Shown: positions 52,600 to 64,000, counted from the stretch's first letter. The stretch: 64,000 nucleotides of DNA from Halisarca cf. caerulea (GCA_963170055.1 CAUJGJ010000107.1:208111-272110), one strand, 5' to 3'. Made by a program: numbers and translations. The notes: generated by a model from the letters alone, not told the origin.

Positions 52600-55500
52600 A
52601 GCACCAGCATATCCAACACTACACAAATACGCCCACAGCACTTCAGAAACTTAATGTGTGTCCACAGGGAATGTGCGTGGTGCTAGTGCCAAATATTGGT
52701 ATTAGCACCAGCATATCCAACACTACACAAATACGCCCACAGAACTTAAGAAACTTCATGTGTGTCCACTGGGAATGTGCGTGGTGCTAGTGCCAAATAT
52801 TGGTATTAGCACCACCATTTCCAACACTACACAAATACGCCCACAGTGCTTCAGAAACTTCATGTGTGTCCCCTGGGAATGTGCGTGGATCTATTGCCAA
52901 ATATTGGTATTAGCACCAGCATATCCAACACTACACAAATACGCCCACAGCACTTCAGAAACTTCATGTGTGTCCACTGGGAATGTGCGTGGTGCTAGTG
53001 CCAAATATTGGTATTAGCACCAGCATATCCAACATTACACAAATACGCCCACAGCACTTCAGAAACTTCATGTGTGTCCACTGGGAATGTGCGTGGTGCT
53101 AGTGCCAAATATTGGTATTAGCACCAGCATATCCAACATTACACAAATACGCCCACAGCAATTCAGAAACTTCACGTGTGTCCACTGGGAATGTGCGTGG
53201 TGCTAGTGCCCAATTTTGGTATTAGCACCAGCATATCCAACACTACACAAATACGCCCACAGCACTTCAGAAAGGTCATGTGTGTCCACTGGGAATGTGC
53301 GCGGTGCTAGTGCCAAGTATTGGTATTAGCACCAGCATATCCAACACTACACAAATACGCCCATAGCACTTCAGAAAGGTCATGTGTGTCCACTGGTAAT
53401 GTGCGTGGTGCTAGTGCCAAATATTGGTATTAGCACCAGCATATCCAACATTACACAAATACGCCCACAGCACTTCAGAAACTTCATGTGTGTCCACTGG
53501 GAATGTGCGTGGTGCTAGTGCCAAATATTGGTATTAGCACCAGCATATCCAACATTACACAAATACGCCCACAGCAATTCAGAAACTTCACGTGTGTCCA
53601 CTGGGAATGTGCGTGGTGCTTGTGCCCAATTTTGGTATTAGCACCAGCATATCCAACACTACACAAATACGCCCACAGCACTTCAGAAAGGTCATGTGTG
53701 TCCACTAGGAATGTGCGCGGTGCTAGTGCCAAGTATTGGTATTAGCACCAGCATATCCAACACTACACAAATACGCCCATAGCACTTCAGAAAGGTCATG
53801 TGTGTCCACTGGGAATGTGCGTGGTGCTAGTGCCAAATATTGGTATTAGCACCAGCATATCCAACATTACACAATGCGCCCACAGTAGTTAAGAATCTTC
53901 ATGTGTGTCCACTGGGAATGTGCGTGGTGTTAGTGCCAAATATTGGTATTAGCACCAGCATATCCAACACTACACAAATACGCCCACAGCACTTCAGTAA
54001 GGTCATGTGTGTCCACTGGGAATGTGCGTGGTGCTAGTGCCAAATATTGGTATTAGCACCAGCATATCCAACACTACACAAATACGCCCACAGCACTTCA
54101 GAAAGGTCATGTGTGCCCACTGGGAATGTGCGTGGATCTATTGCCAAATATTGGTATTAGCACCAGCATATCCAACATTACACAAATACGCCCATAGCAC
54201 TTCAGAAACTTCATGTGTGTCCACTGGGAATGTGCGTGGTGCTAGTGCCAAATATTGGTATTAGCACCAGCATATCCAACATTACACAAATACGCCCACA
54301 GCACTTCAGAAACTTCATGTGTGTCCACTGGGAATGTGCGTGGTGCTAGTGCCAAATATTGGTATTAGCACCAGCATATCCAACATTACACAAATACGCC
54401 CACAGCACTTCAGAAACTTCACGTGTGTCCACTGGGAATGTGCGTGGTGCTAGTGCCAAATATTGGTATTAGCACTAGCATATACAACATTACACAAATA
54501 CGCCCACAGCACTTCAGAAACTTCATGTTTGTCCACTGGGAATGTGCGTGGTGCTAGTGACAAATATTGGTATTAGCACCAGCATATCCAACACTACACA
54601 AATACGCCCACAGCACTTCAGAAAGGTCATGTGTGTCCACTGGGAAAGTGCGTGGTACTAGTGCCAAATATTGGTATTAGCACCACCATATCCAACACTA
54701 CACAAATACGCCCACAGCACTTCAGAAAGGTCATGTGTGTCCACTGGGAATGTGCGTGGTGCTAGTGCCAAATATTGGTATTAGCACCAGCATATCCAAC
54801 ACTACACAAATACGCCCACAGCACTTCAGAAATTTCATGTGTGTCCACTGGGAATGTGCGTGGTGCTTGTGCCAAATATTGGTATTAGCACCAGCATATC
54901 CAACACTACACAAATACGCCCACAGCACTTCAGAAAGGTCATGTGTGTCCACTGGGAAAGTGCGTGGTGCTAGTGCTAAGATATTGGTATTAGCACTAGC
55001 ATATCCAACACTACACAAATACGCCCACAGCACTTCAGAAAGGTCATGTGTGTCCACTGGGAATGTGCGTGTTGCTAGTGCCAAATATTGGTATTAGCAC
55101 GAGCATTTCCAACATTACACAAATACGCCCACAGTAGTTAAGAATCTTCATGTGTGTCCACTGGGAATGTGCGTGGTGCTATTGCCAAATATTGGTATTA
55201 GCACCAGCATATCCAACATTACACAAATGCGCCCACAGTAGTTAAGAATCTTCATGTGTGTCCACTGGGAATGTGCGTGGTGTTAGTGCCAAATATTGGT
55301 ATTAGCACCAGCATATCCAACACTACACAAATACGCCCACAGCACTTCAGTAAGGTCATGTGTGTCCACTGGGAATGTGCGTGGTGCTAGTGCCAAATAT
55401 TGGTATTAGCACCAGCATATCCAACACTACACAAATACGCCCACAGCTCTTCAGAAAGGTCATGTGTGCCCACTGGGAATGTGCGTGGTGCTAGTGCCAA

Positions 55501-56030
55501 ATATTGGTATTAGCACCACCATATCCAACACTACACAAATACGCCCATAGCACTTCAGAAATTCATGTGTGTCCACTGGGAATGTGCGTGGTGCTAGTGC
55601 CAAATATTGGTATTAGCACCACCATATCCAACACTACAGAAATACGCCCACAGCACTTCAGAAAGGTCATGTGTGTCCACTGGGAATGTGCGTGGTGCTA
55701 GTGCCAAATATTGGTATTAGCACCAGCATATCAAAAACCACACAAATACGCCCACAGTACTTCAGAAAGGTCATGTGTGTCCACTGGGAATGTGCGTGGT
55801 GCTAGTGCCAAATATTGGTATTAGCACCAGCATATCCAACACTACACAAATACGCCTACAGAACTTCAGAAAGGTCATGTGTGTCCACAGGGAATGTGCG
55901 TGGGGCTAGTGCCAAATATTGGTATTAGCACCACCATATCCAACACTACACAAATACGCCCATAGCACTTCAGAAATTCAGGTGTGTCCACTGGGAATGT
56001 GCGTGGTGGTAGTGCCAAATATTGGTATTA
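52600..56030 (+). repeat. 33-monomer HOR of the right block, copy 1 (3,430 bp)
   Basis: It opens with aacttaatg/ccacaggg (52,651). Its markers are cttaagaaac, gtggatctattgcc, ccaattttgg (53,211 and 53,627), caagtattgg, a 103-bp acacaatgcgccc unit (near 53,871), tagtgacaaat, gggaaagtgcg, the 105-bp gtgctaagatattgg unit (near 54,971), gcacgagcatttcc, the 103-bp cagaaattcatg unit and ggtggtagtgcc. The opening recurs at 56,081. Confidence 0.82.
53030..53862 (+). repeat. 4-monomer (416-bp) tandem duplication
   Basis: The series cattacac/aacttcatg, cagcaattcag/cttcacgtg with ccaattttgg, aaggtc/gcgcggtgc with caagtattgg, and cccatagcac occurs twice, with ccaattttgg at 53,211 and 53,627. The related copy at 56,498 has it once, so its unit is 29 monomers and not 33. 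Confidence 0.82.
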
Positions 56031-57840
56031 GGACCAGCATATCCAACACTACACAAATACGCCCACAGCACTTCAGAAACTTAATGTGTGTCCACAGGGA
56101 ATGTGCGTGGTGCTAGTGCCAAATATTGGTATTAGCACCAGCATATCCAACACTACACAAATACGCCCACAGCACTTAAGAAACTTCATGTGTGTCCACT
56201 GGGAATGTGCGTGGTGCTAGTGGCAAATATTGGTATTAGCACCACCATTTCCAACACTACACAAATACGCCCACAGTGCTTCAGAAACTTCATGTGTGTC
56301 CCCTGGGAATGTGCGTGGATCTATTGCCAAATATTGGTATTAGCACCAGCATATCCAACACTACACAAATACGCCCACAGCACTTCAGAAACTTCATGTG
56401 TGTCCACTGGGAATGTGCGTGGTGCTAGTGCCAAATATTGGTATTAGCACCAGCATATCCAACATTACACAAATACGCCCACAGCACTTCAGAAACTTCA
56501 TGTGTGTCCACTGGGAATGTGCGTGGTGCTAGTGCCAAATATTGGTATTAGCACCAGCATATCCAACATTACACAAATACGCCCACAGCAATTCAGAAAC
56601 TTCACGTGTGTCCACTGGGAATGTGCGTGGTGCTTGTGCCCAATTTTGGTATTAGCACCAGCATATCCAACACTACACAAATACGCCCACAGCACTTCAG
56701 AAAGGTCATGTGTGTCCACTAGGAATGTGCGCGGTGCTAGTGCCAAGTATTGGTATTAGCACCAGCATATCCAACACTACACAAATACGCCCATAGCACT
56801 TCAGAAAGGTCATGTGTGTCCACTGGGAATGTGCGTGGTGCTAGTGCCAAATATTGGTATTAGCACCAGCATATCCAACATTACACAATGCGCCCACAGT
56901 AGTTAAGAATCTTCATGTGTGTCCACTGGGAATGTGCGTGGTGTTAGTGCCAAATATTGGTATTAGCACCAGCATATCCAACACTACACAAATACGCCCA
57001 CAGCACTTCAGTAAGGTCATGTGTGTCCACTGGGAATGTGCGTGGTGCTAGTGCCAAATATTGGTATTAGCACCAGCATATCCAACACTACACAAATACG
57101 CCCACAGCACTTCAGAAAGGTCATGTGTGCCCACTGGGAATGTGCGTGGATCTATTGCCAAATATTGGTATTAGCACCAGCATATCCAACATTACACAAA
57201 TACGCCCATAGCACTTCAGAAACTTCATGTGTGTCCACTGGGAATGTGCGTGGTGCTAGTGCCAAATATTGGTATTAGCACCAGCATATCCAACATTACA
57301 CAAATACGCCCACAGCACTTCAGAAACTTCATGTGTGTCCACTGGGAATGTGCGTGGTGCTAGTGCCAAATATTGGTATTAGCACCAGCATATCCAACAT
57401 TACACAAATACGCCCACAGCACTTCAGAAACTTCACGTGTGTCCACTGGGAATGTGCGTGGTGCTAGTGCCAAATATTGGTATTAGCACTAGCATATACA
57501 ACACTACACAAATACGCCCACAGCACTTCAGAAACTTCATGTTTGTCCACTGGGAATGTGCGTGGTGCTAGTGACAAATATTGGTATTAGCACCAGCATA
57601 TCCAACACTACACAAATACGCCCACAGCACTTCAGAAAGGTCATGTGTGTCCACTGGGAAAGTGCGTGGTACTAGTGCCAAATATTGGTATTAGCACCAC
57701 CATATCGAACACTACACAAATACGCCCACAGCACTTCAATAAGGTCATGTGTGTCCACTGGGAATGTGCGTGGTGCTAGTGCCAAATATTGGTATTAGCA
57801 CCACCATATCCAACACTACACAAATACGCCCACAGCACTT
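56031..57840 (+). repeat. Right-block HOR, copy 2 (single 416-bp block)
   Basis: It follows copy 1 from aacttaatg (56,081) through gtggatctattgcc, ccaattttgg, caagtattgg, the 103-bp acacaatgcgccc unit, cttcacgtg, tagtgacaaat and gggaaagtgcg. It adds an extra unit with cttcaataagg (near 57,737) that is absent from copy 1. It then restarts at about 57,840. Confidence 0.8.
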
Positions 57841-59880
57841 CAGAAAGGTCATGTGTGTCCACTGGGAATGTGCGTGGTGCTAGTGCCAAATATTGGTATT
57901 AGCACCAGCATATCCAACACTACACAAATACGCCCACAGCAATTCAGAAACTTCACGTGTGTCCACTGGGAATGTGCGTGGTGCTTGTGCCCAATTTTGG
58001 TATTAGCACCAGCATATCCAACACTACACAAATACGCCCACAGCACTTCAGAAAGGTCATGTGTGTCCACTAGGAATGTGCGCGGTGCTAGTGCCAAGTA
58101 TTGGTATTAGCACCAGCATATCCAACACTACACAAATACGCCCATAGCACTTCAGAAAGGTCATGTGTGTCCACTGGGAATGTGCGTGGTGCTAGTGCCA
58201 AATATTGGTATTAGCACCAGCATATCCAACATTACACAATGCGCCCACAGTAGTTAAGAATCTTCATGTGTGTCCACTGGGAATGTGCGTGGTGTTAGTG
58301 CCAAATGTTTGTATTAGCACCAGCATATCCAACACTACACAAATACGCCCACAGCACTTCAGTAAGGTCATGTGTGTCCACTGGGAATGTGCGTGGTGCT
58401 AGTGCCAAATATTGGTATTAGCACCAGCATATCCAACACTACACAAATACGCCCACAGCACTTCAGAAAGGTCATGTGTGCCCACTGGGAATGTGCGTGG
58501 ATCTATTGCCAAATATTGGTATTAGCACCAGCATATCCAACATTACACAAATACGCCCATAGCACTTCAGAAACTTCATGTGTGTCCACTGGGAATGTGC
58601 GTGGTGCTAGTGCCAAATATTGGTATTAGCACCAGCATATCCAACATTACACAAATACGCCCACAGCACTTCAGAAACTTCATGTGTGTCCACTGGCAAT
58701 GTGCGTGGTGCTAGTGCCAAATATTGGTATTAGCACCAGCATATCCAACATTACACAAATACGCCCACAGCACTTCAGAAACTTCACGTGTGTCCACTGG
58801 GAATGTGCGTGGTGCTAGTGCCAAATATTGGTATTAGCACTAGCATATACAACACTACACAAATACGCCCACAGCACTTCAGAAACTTCATGTTTGTCCA
58901 CTGGGAATGTGCGTGGTGCTAGTGACAAATATTGGTATTAGCACCAGCATATCCAACACTACACAAATACGCCCACAGCACTTCAGAAAGGTCATGTGTG
59001 TCCACTGGGAAAGTGCGTGGTACTAGTGCCAAATATTGGTATTAGCACCACCATATCCAACACTACACAAATACGCCCACAGCACTTCAATAAGGTCATG
59101 TGTGTCCACTGGGAATGTGCGTGGTGCTAGTGCCAAATATTGGTATTAGCACCACCATATCCAACACTACACAAATACGCCCACAGCACTTCAGAAAGGT
59201 CATGTGTGTCCACTGGGAATGTGCGTGGTGCTAGTGCCAAATATTGGTATTAGCACCAGCATATCCAACACTACACAAATACGCCCACAGCACTTCAGAA
59301 ATTTCATGTGTGTCCACTGGGAATGTGCGTGGTGCTTGTGCCAAATATTGGTATTAGCACCAGCATATCCAACACTACACAAATACGCCCACAGCACTTC
59401 AGAAAGGTCATGTGTGTCCACTGGGAAAGTGCGTGGTGCTAGTGCTAAGATATTGGTATTAGCACTAGCATATCCAACACTACACAAATACGCCCACAGC
59501 ACTTCAGAAAGGTCATGTGTTTCCACTGGGAATGTGCGTGTTGCTAGTGCCAAATATTGGTATTAGCACGAGCATTTCCAACATTACACAAATACGCCCA
59601 CAGTAGTTAAGAATCTTCATGTGTGTCCACTGGGAATGTGCGTGGTGCTATTGCCAAATATTGGTATTAGCACCAGCATATCCAATATTACACAAATGCG
59701 CCCACAGTAGTTAAGAATCTTCATGTGTGTCCACTGGGAATGTGCGTGGTGTTAGTGCCAAATATTGGTATTAGCACCAGCATATCCAACACTACACAAA
59801 TACGCCCACAGCACTTCAGTAAGGTCATGTGTGTCCACTGGGAATGTGCGTGGTGCTAGTGCCAAATATTGGTATTAGCA
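57841..59880 (+). repeat. Right-block HOR, copy 3
   Basis: It restarts 1,351 bp (13 monomers) after the matching point at 56,498 and repeats the series from the ccaattttgg unit to the 105-bp gtgctaagatattgg unit (near 59,440) and the gcacgagcatttcc unit. Private changes include ccaaatgtttgtatt near 58,302 and gtgtttccactgg near 59,519. Confidence 0.8.
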
Positions 59881-61320
59881 CCAGCATATCCAACATTACA
59901 CAAATACGCCCACAGCACTTCAGAAACTTCACGTGTGTCCACTGGGAATGTGCGTGGTGCTAGTGCCAAATATTGGTATTAGCACTAGCATATACAACAC
60001 TACACAAATACGCCCACAGCACTTCAGAAACTTCATGTTTGTCCACTGGGAATGTGCGTGGTGCTAGTGACAAATATTGGTATTAGCACCAGCATATCCA
60101 ACACTACACAAATACTCCCACAGCACTTCAGAAAGGTCATGTGTGTCCACTGGGAAAGTGCGTGGTACTAGTGCCAAATATTGGTATTAGCACCACCATA
60201 TCCAACACTACACAAATACGCCCACAGCACTTCAATAAGGTCATGTGTGTCCACTGGGAATGTGCGTGGTGCTAGTGCCAAATATTGGTATTAGCACCAC
60301 CATATCCAACACTACACAAATACGCCCACAGCACTTCAGAAAGGTCATGTGTGTCCACTGGGAATGTGCGTGGTGCTAGTGCCAAATATTGGTATTAGCA
60401 CCAGCATATCCAACACTACACAAATACGCCCACAGCACTTCAGAAATTTCATGTGTGTCCACTGGGAATGTGCGTGGTGCTTGTGCCAAATATTGGTATT
60501 AGCACCAGCATATCCAACACTACACAAATACGCCCACAGCACTTCAGAAAGGTCATGTGTGTCCACTGGGAAAGTGCGTGGTGCTAGTGCTAAGATATTG
60601 GTATTAGCACTAGCATATCCAACACTACACAAATACGCCCACAGCACTTCAGAAAGGTCATGTGTGTCCACTGGGAATGTGCGTGTTGCTAGTGCCAAAT
60701 ATTGGTATTAGCACGAGCATTTCCAACATTACACAAATACGCCCACAGTAGTTAAGAATCTTCATGTGTGTCCACTGGGAATGTGCGTGGTGCTATTGCC
60801 AAATATTGGTATTAGCACCAGCATATCCAATATTACACAAATACGCCCACAGTAGTTAAGAATCTTCATGTGTGTCCACTGGGAATGTGCGTGGTGTTAG
60901 TGCCAAATATTGGTATTAGCACCAGCATATCCAACACTACACAAATACGCCCACAGCACTTCAGTAAGGTCATGTGTGTCCACTGGGAATGTGCGTGGTG
61001 CTAGTGCCAAATATTGGTATTAGCACCAGCATATCCAACACTACACAAATACGCCCACAGCTCTTCAGAAAGGTCATGTGTGCCCACTGGGAATGTGCGT
61101 GGTGCTAGTGCCAAATATTGGTATTAGCACCACCATATCCAACACTACACAAATACGCCCATAGCACTTCAGAAATTCATGTGTGTCCACTGGGAATGTG
61201 CGTGGTGCTAGTGCCAAATATTGGTATTAGCACCACCATATCCAACACTACAGGAATATGCCCACAGAACTTCAGAAAGGTCATGTGTGTCCACTGGGAA
61301 TGTGCGTGGCGCTAGTGCCA
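59881..61320 (+). repeat. Right-block HOR, copy 4 (11-monomer step)
   Basis: It repeats copy 3 from the cttcacgtg unit at an offset of 1,145 bp: 11 monomers plus one base contributed by the 105-bp unit, again near 60,585. It continues through cagtaagg, cccatagcac, the 103-bp cagaaattcatg unit and caggaatatgcc (near 61,252). Confidence 0.8.
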
Positions 61321-61750
61321 AATATTGGTATTAGCACCAGCATATACAACACTACACAAATACGCCCACAGCACTTCAGAAAGGTCATGTGTGTCCACTG
61401 GGAATGTGCGTGGTGCTAGTGCCAAATATTGGTATTAGCACCAGCATATCCAACACTACACAAATACGCCCACAGCACTTCAGAAAGGTCATGTGTGTCC
61501 ACAGGGAATGTGCGTGGTGCTAGTGACAAATATTGGTATTAGCACCAGCATATCCAACACTACACAAATACGCTCACAGCATATAAGAAACTTCATGTGT
61601 GTCCACTGGGAATGTGCGTGGTGCTAGTGCCAAATATTGGTATTAGCACCACCATTTCCAACACTACAGAAATACGCCCACAGTGCTTCAGAAAGGTCAT
61701 GTGTGTCCACTGGTAATGTGCGTGGTGCTAGTGCCAAATATTGGTATTAG
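61321..61750 (+). repeat. Transition monomers
   Basis: Standard units resemble several earlier families: cagcatataag (near 61,580) as at 11 kb and 13 kb, and caccatttccaac/cagtgcttcag (near 61,655) as in the 22-42 kb family. No long HOR match was found by eye. Confidence 0.65.
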
Positions 61751-62739
61751 CACCAGCATATCCAACACTACAGACATACGTCCACAGCACTTCAGAAAGT
61801 TCATGTGTGTCCACTGGGAATGTGCGTGGTGCTAGTGCCAAGTATTGGTATTAGCACCAGCATATCCAACACTACACAAATACGCCCACAGCACTTCAGA
61901 AACTTCAAGTGTGTCCACTTGGAATATGCGTTGTGCTAGTGCTAAATATTGGTATTAGCACCAGCATATCCAACACTACACAAATATACCCACAGCACTT
62001 CAGAAACTTGATGTGTGTCCACTTGGAATGGGCGTGGTGCTAGTGCTAAATATTGTTATTAGCACCAGCATATCCAACACTACACAAATACGCCCACAGA
62101 TCTTCAGAAACTTCATGTATGTCCTCTGGAAATGTGCGTGGTGCTAATGCCTAACATTTGTATTAGCACCAGTATATCCAACACTACAGACATACGTCCA
62201 CAGCACTTCAGAAACTTCATGTGTGTCCACTGGGAATGTGCGTGGTGCTAGTGCCAAATATTGGTATTAGCACCAGCATATCCAACACTACACAAATACG
62301 CCCACAGGACTTCAGAAACTTTATGTGTGTCCACTTGGAATGGGCGTGGTGCTAGTGCTAAATATTGGTATTAGCACCAGCATATCCAACACTACACAAA
62401 TACACCCACAGTACTTACGAAATTTCATGTGTGTCAACTAGGAATGTGCGTGGTGCTATTACCAAATATTGGTCTTAACACCAGCTTATCCAACACTACA
62501 GAAATACGCTCACAGCACTTCAGAAACTTCGTGTGTGTCAATTGGGAATGTGCGTGGTGCTATTACCAAATATTGGTATTAGCACCAGCATATCCAACAC
62601 TTCACAAATACGCCCACAGCACTTCAGTAATTTCATGTGTGTCGACTGGGAATGTGCGTGGTCCTAGTACCAAATATTGGTCGTAGCACCAGCATCTACA
62701 ACACTATACAAATACGCTCACAGCACTTCAGAAACTTCA

Positions 62740-63778
62740 TGTGTGTCTACTAGGAATGTGCGTGGTGCTAGTGCCAAATATTGTTATTAGCACCAGCATA
62801 TCCAACCCTGCACAAATACACCCACAGCACTTCAGTAACTTCATGTGTGTCCACTGGGAATGTGCGTGGTCCTAGTACCAAATATTGGTATTAGCACCAG
62901 CATATCCAACACTGCACAAATACACCCACAGAACTTCGGAAACTTCATGTGTGTCCACTGGGAATGTGTGTGGTGCTGGTGCCAAATTTTCGTATTAGCA
63001 TTAGTATATCCAACACTACACAAATACGCCCACAGATCTTCAGAAACTTCATGTATGTCCTCTGGAAATGTGCGTGGTGCTAATGCCTAACATTTGTATT
63101 AGCACCAGCATATCGAACACTACAGACATACGTCCACAGCACTTCAGAAACTTCATGTGTGTCCACTGGGAATGTGCGTGGTGCTAGTGCTAAATATTGG
63201 TATTAGCACCAGCATATCCAACACTACACAAATACACCCACAGTACTTATGAAAATTCATGTGTGTCTACTAGGAATGTTCGTGGTGCTAGTGCCAAATA
63301 TTGTTATTAGCACCAGCATATCCAACCCTGCACAAATACACCCACAGCACTTTAGTAACTTCATGTGTGTCCACTGGGAATGTGCGTGGTCCTAGTACCA
63401 AGTATTGGTATTAGCACCAGCATATCCAACACTACACAAATACACCCACAGAACTTCGGAAACTTCATGTGTGTCCACTGGGAATGTGTGTGGTGCTGGT
63501 GCCAAATTTTCGTATTAGCATTAGTATATCCAACACTACACAAATACGCCCACAGATCTTCAGAAACTTCATGTATGTCCTCTGGAAATGTGCGTGGTGC
63601 TAATGCCTAACATTTGTATTAGCACCAGCATATCTAACACTACACAAATATGCCCACAGCACTTCGGAAACTTCATGTGTGTCCACTGGGAATGTGTGTG
63701 GTGCTAGTGCCAAATTTTTTTATTAGCACCAGCATATCCAACACTACACAAATACACCCAGTTACGCCCACAGCACTT
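62740..63778 (+). repeat. 5-monomer (520-bp) tandem pair at the edge
   Basis: The series ctactaggaatg, ccaaccctgcac, gtcctagtacc, cttcggaaac with ggtgctggtgcc/ttttcgtatt, and cacagatcttcag/taatgcctaac occurs at about 62,740-63,260 and again at about 63,260-63,778. Differences such as caagtattgg for caaatattgg and cagcactttag for cagcacttcag show it is not brand new. Confidence 0.8.
63751..63770 (+). other. Ten-base insertion in the last direct monomer
   Basis: The usual acaaatacgcccac is here acaaatacacccagttacgc, ten extra bases just before the orientation switch. The short string gttac occurs at 63,761 and again at 63,781 inside the hairpin loop, hinting at local templated copying during repair. 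Confidence 0.7.
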
Positions 63779-63801
63779 AAGTTACTCAAGTGCTGTTGGC
63801 G
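63765..63801. repeat. Inversion-junction hairpin
   Basis: The left arm cgcccacagcactt (63,765-63,778) and right arm aagtgctgttggcg (63,788-63,801) are reverse complements at 13 of 14 positions, around a 9-base spacer aagttactc. The left arm belongs to the last direct monomer and the right arm to the first inverted one, so the hairpin marks the point where the array changes strand. Confidence 0.9.
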
Positions 63802-64000
63802 TATTTGTGTAGTATTGGATATGCTGGTGCTAATACAAATATTTTTCACTAGCACCACGCACATTCCCAGTGGACACACATGAAGTTTCTGAAGTGTTGT
63901 GGGCGTATTTGTGTAGTGTTTAATACGCTGGTGTTTAGACCAATATTTGGCACTAGCACCACGCACATTCCCAGTGGACACATATGAAGTTTCTGAAGTG
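63788..64000 (-). repeat. Inverted satellite monomers (two, second cut by window end)
   Basis: Read on the minus strand this is the same monomer: cagcactt, tatccaatac, gcaccagc, a variant gtgaaaaatatttg dyad, cactgggaatgtgcg, then a second unit with cacaacacttcag and a ggtctaaacacc dyad. Both are diverged from consensus and from the adjacent direct units, with about ten mismatches per monomer by eye. Whether the minus-strand array goes on cannot be seen. Confidence 0.93.

Larger units (their letters stand above)
1..63778 (+). repeat. Satellite array, 104-bp monomer, direct orientation
   Basis: The whole stretch is head-to-tail copies of one 104-bp unit (about 613 copies) with no unrelated sequence between them. 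The period can be read directly: tatccaac recurs at 1, 105, 209 and so on. It slips only about 18 bp by 63,735, because of a few 103- and 105-bp units. The consensus is about 46% GC by hand count. This organisation is that of a eukaryotic satellite. I do not recognise the monomer as a named family, and centromeric, pericentromeric or subtelomeric location is inference. Confidence 0.98.
61751..63778 (+). repeat. Diverged array edge with 9- and 5-monomer sub-repeats
   Basis: Monomers here differ from consensus at many more positions than elsewhere (aaatattgttatt, ggtcttaacacc, gtcctagtacc, gcataatgcc-like changes, several cacccac for cgcccac). A unit with cacagatcttcag, gtcctctgg and taatgcctaacatttg occurs near 62,095, 63,031 and 63,551, spaced 936 and 520 bp. 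The 104-bp phase is kept. This fits an older edge layer less touched by homogenisation. Confidence 0.8.

Noticed and set aside
62524..62545. CENP-B box
   Set aside because: The rare ttcg strings (near 62,528, 62,936, 63,456 and 63,664) lack the A and CGGG of the box, and the consensus monomer has no ttcg at all.
1..63778. CRISPR array
   Set aside because: Repeats are contiguous 104-bp units that differ by point changes; there are no unique spacers between short identical repeats and no cas genes.
4559..63981. Open reading frames of 60-120 codons on both strands
   Set aside because: All are translations of the satellite. 104 is not a multiple of 3, so a frame cycles through three monomers and usually meets the tag in gctagtgcc; longer ones occur where that tag is changed (gctattgcc, gcttgtgcc) or the length shifts by one. 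Their peptides are the same few segments in rotation, with no start signal, domain or codon bias.
1..64000. Transposon, telomere repeat, rRNA or tRNA insertions
   Set aside because: The 104-bp phase can be followed through the whole window with only one-base slips plus the 10-base insertion and the strand switch near the end; no foreign block, terminal repeats, TTAGGG-type runs or RNA-gene motifs were seen.
1..64000. Naming a species or known satellite family
   Set aside because: I do not recognise the monomer. A search against satellite libraries and sequence databases would decide, and guessing from the 104-bp length alone is not justified.

Overview
The window is one uninterrupted block of eukaryotic satellite DNA. 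About 613 head-to-tail copies of a monomer whose standard length is 104 bp run from base 1 to about 63,778. The last ~213 bp hold about two more monomers in the opposite orientation. I see no gene, RNA gene, transposon insertion, CRISPR array or unrelated spacer. Every open frame I looked at is a translation of the satellite. The species cannot be named from this sequence. Array size, homogeneity and layered repeats suggest a long-read assembly of a centromeric, pericentromeric or subtelomeric block from an animal or plant.

The monomer (phase 1 set at tatccaac, window base 1) is about 46% GC. It has two CpGs (phases 21-22 and 67-68), a polymorphic block at phases 37-47 (mainly cagaaacttca or cagaaaggtca), and a near-perfect 33-bp dyad at phases 69-101. 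A few variants of 103 or 105 bp make the phase slip about 18 bp over the window.

On top of the monomer lies a mosaic of higher-order repeats (HORs) of many lengths, recognised from shared diagnostic variants. From left to right: an 18-monomer unit (1-3,324); a mixed zone (3,325-6,236); an 11-monomer unit in tandem (6,237-9,035); a 22-monomer unit with a 3-monomer extension (8,944-13,831); partial copies spaced 2,599 and 2,391 bp (15,080-19,160); a patchwork (19,160-22,640); a large family built on a 33-monomer unit of 3,431 bp with nested 13-, 15- and 1-monomer duplications (22,640-43,870); a 23-monomer unit of 2,391 bp with a nested 520-bp duplication and shorter descendants (43,930-52,560); and a 33/29/13/11-monomer series (52,600-61,320). 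The right end (61,320-63,778) is more diverged, with 9- and 5-monomer sub-repeats.

At about 63,779-63,787 the array switches strand across a short hairpin with 14-bp arms. The two most unusual signals are this switch inside a diverged edge and the dyad repeated roughly 600 times. Nearly all HOR joins keep the 104-bp phase, which fits unequal exchange or replication slippage between aligned monomers. All boundaries were read by eye from shared variants. Those given with 'about' may be off by up to a monomer.
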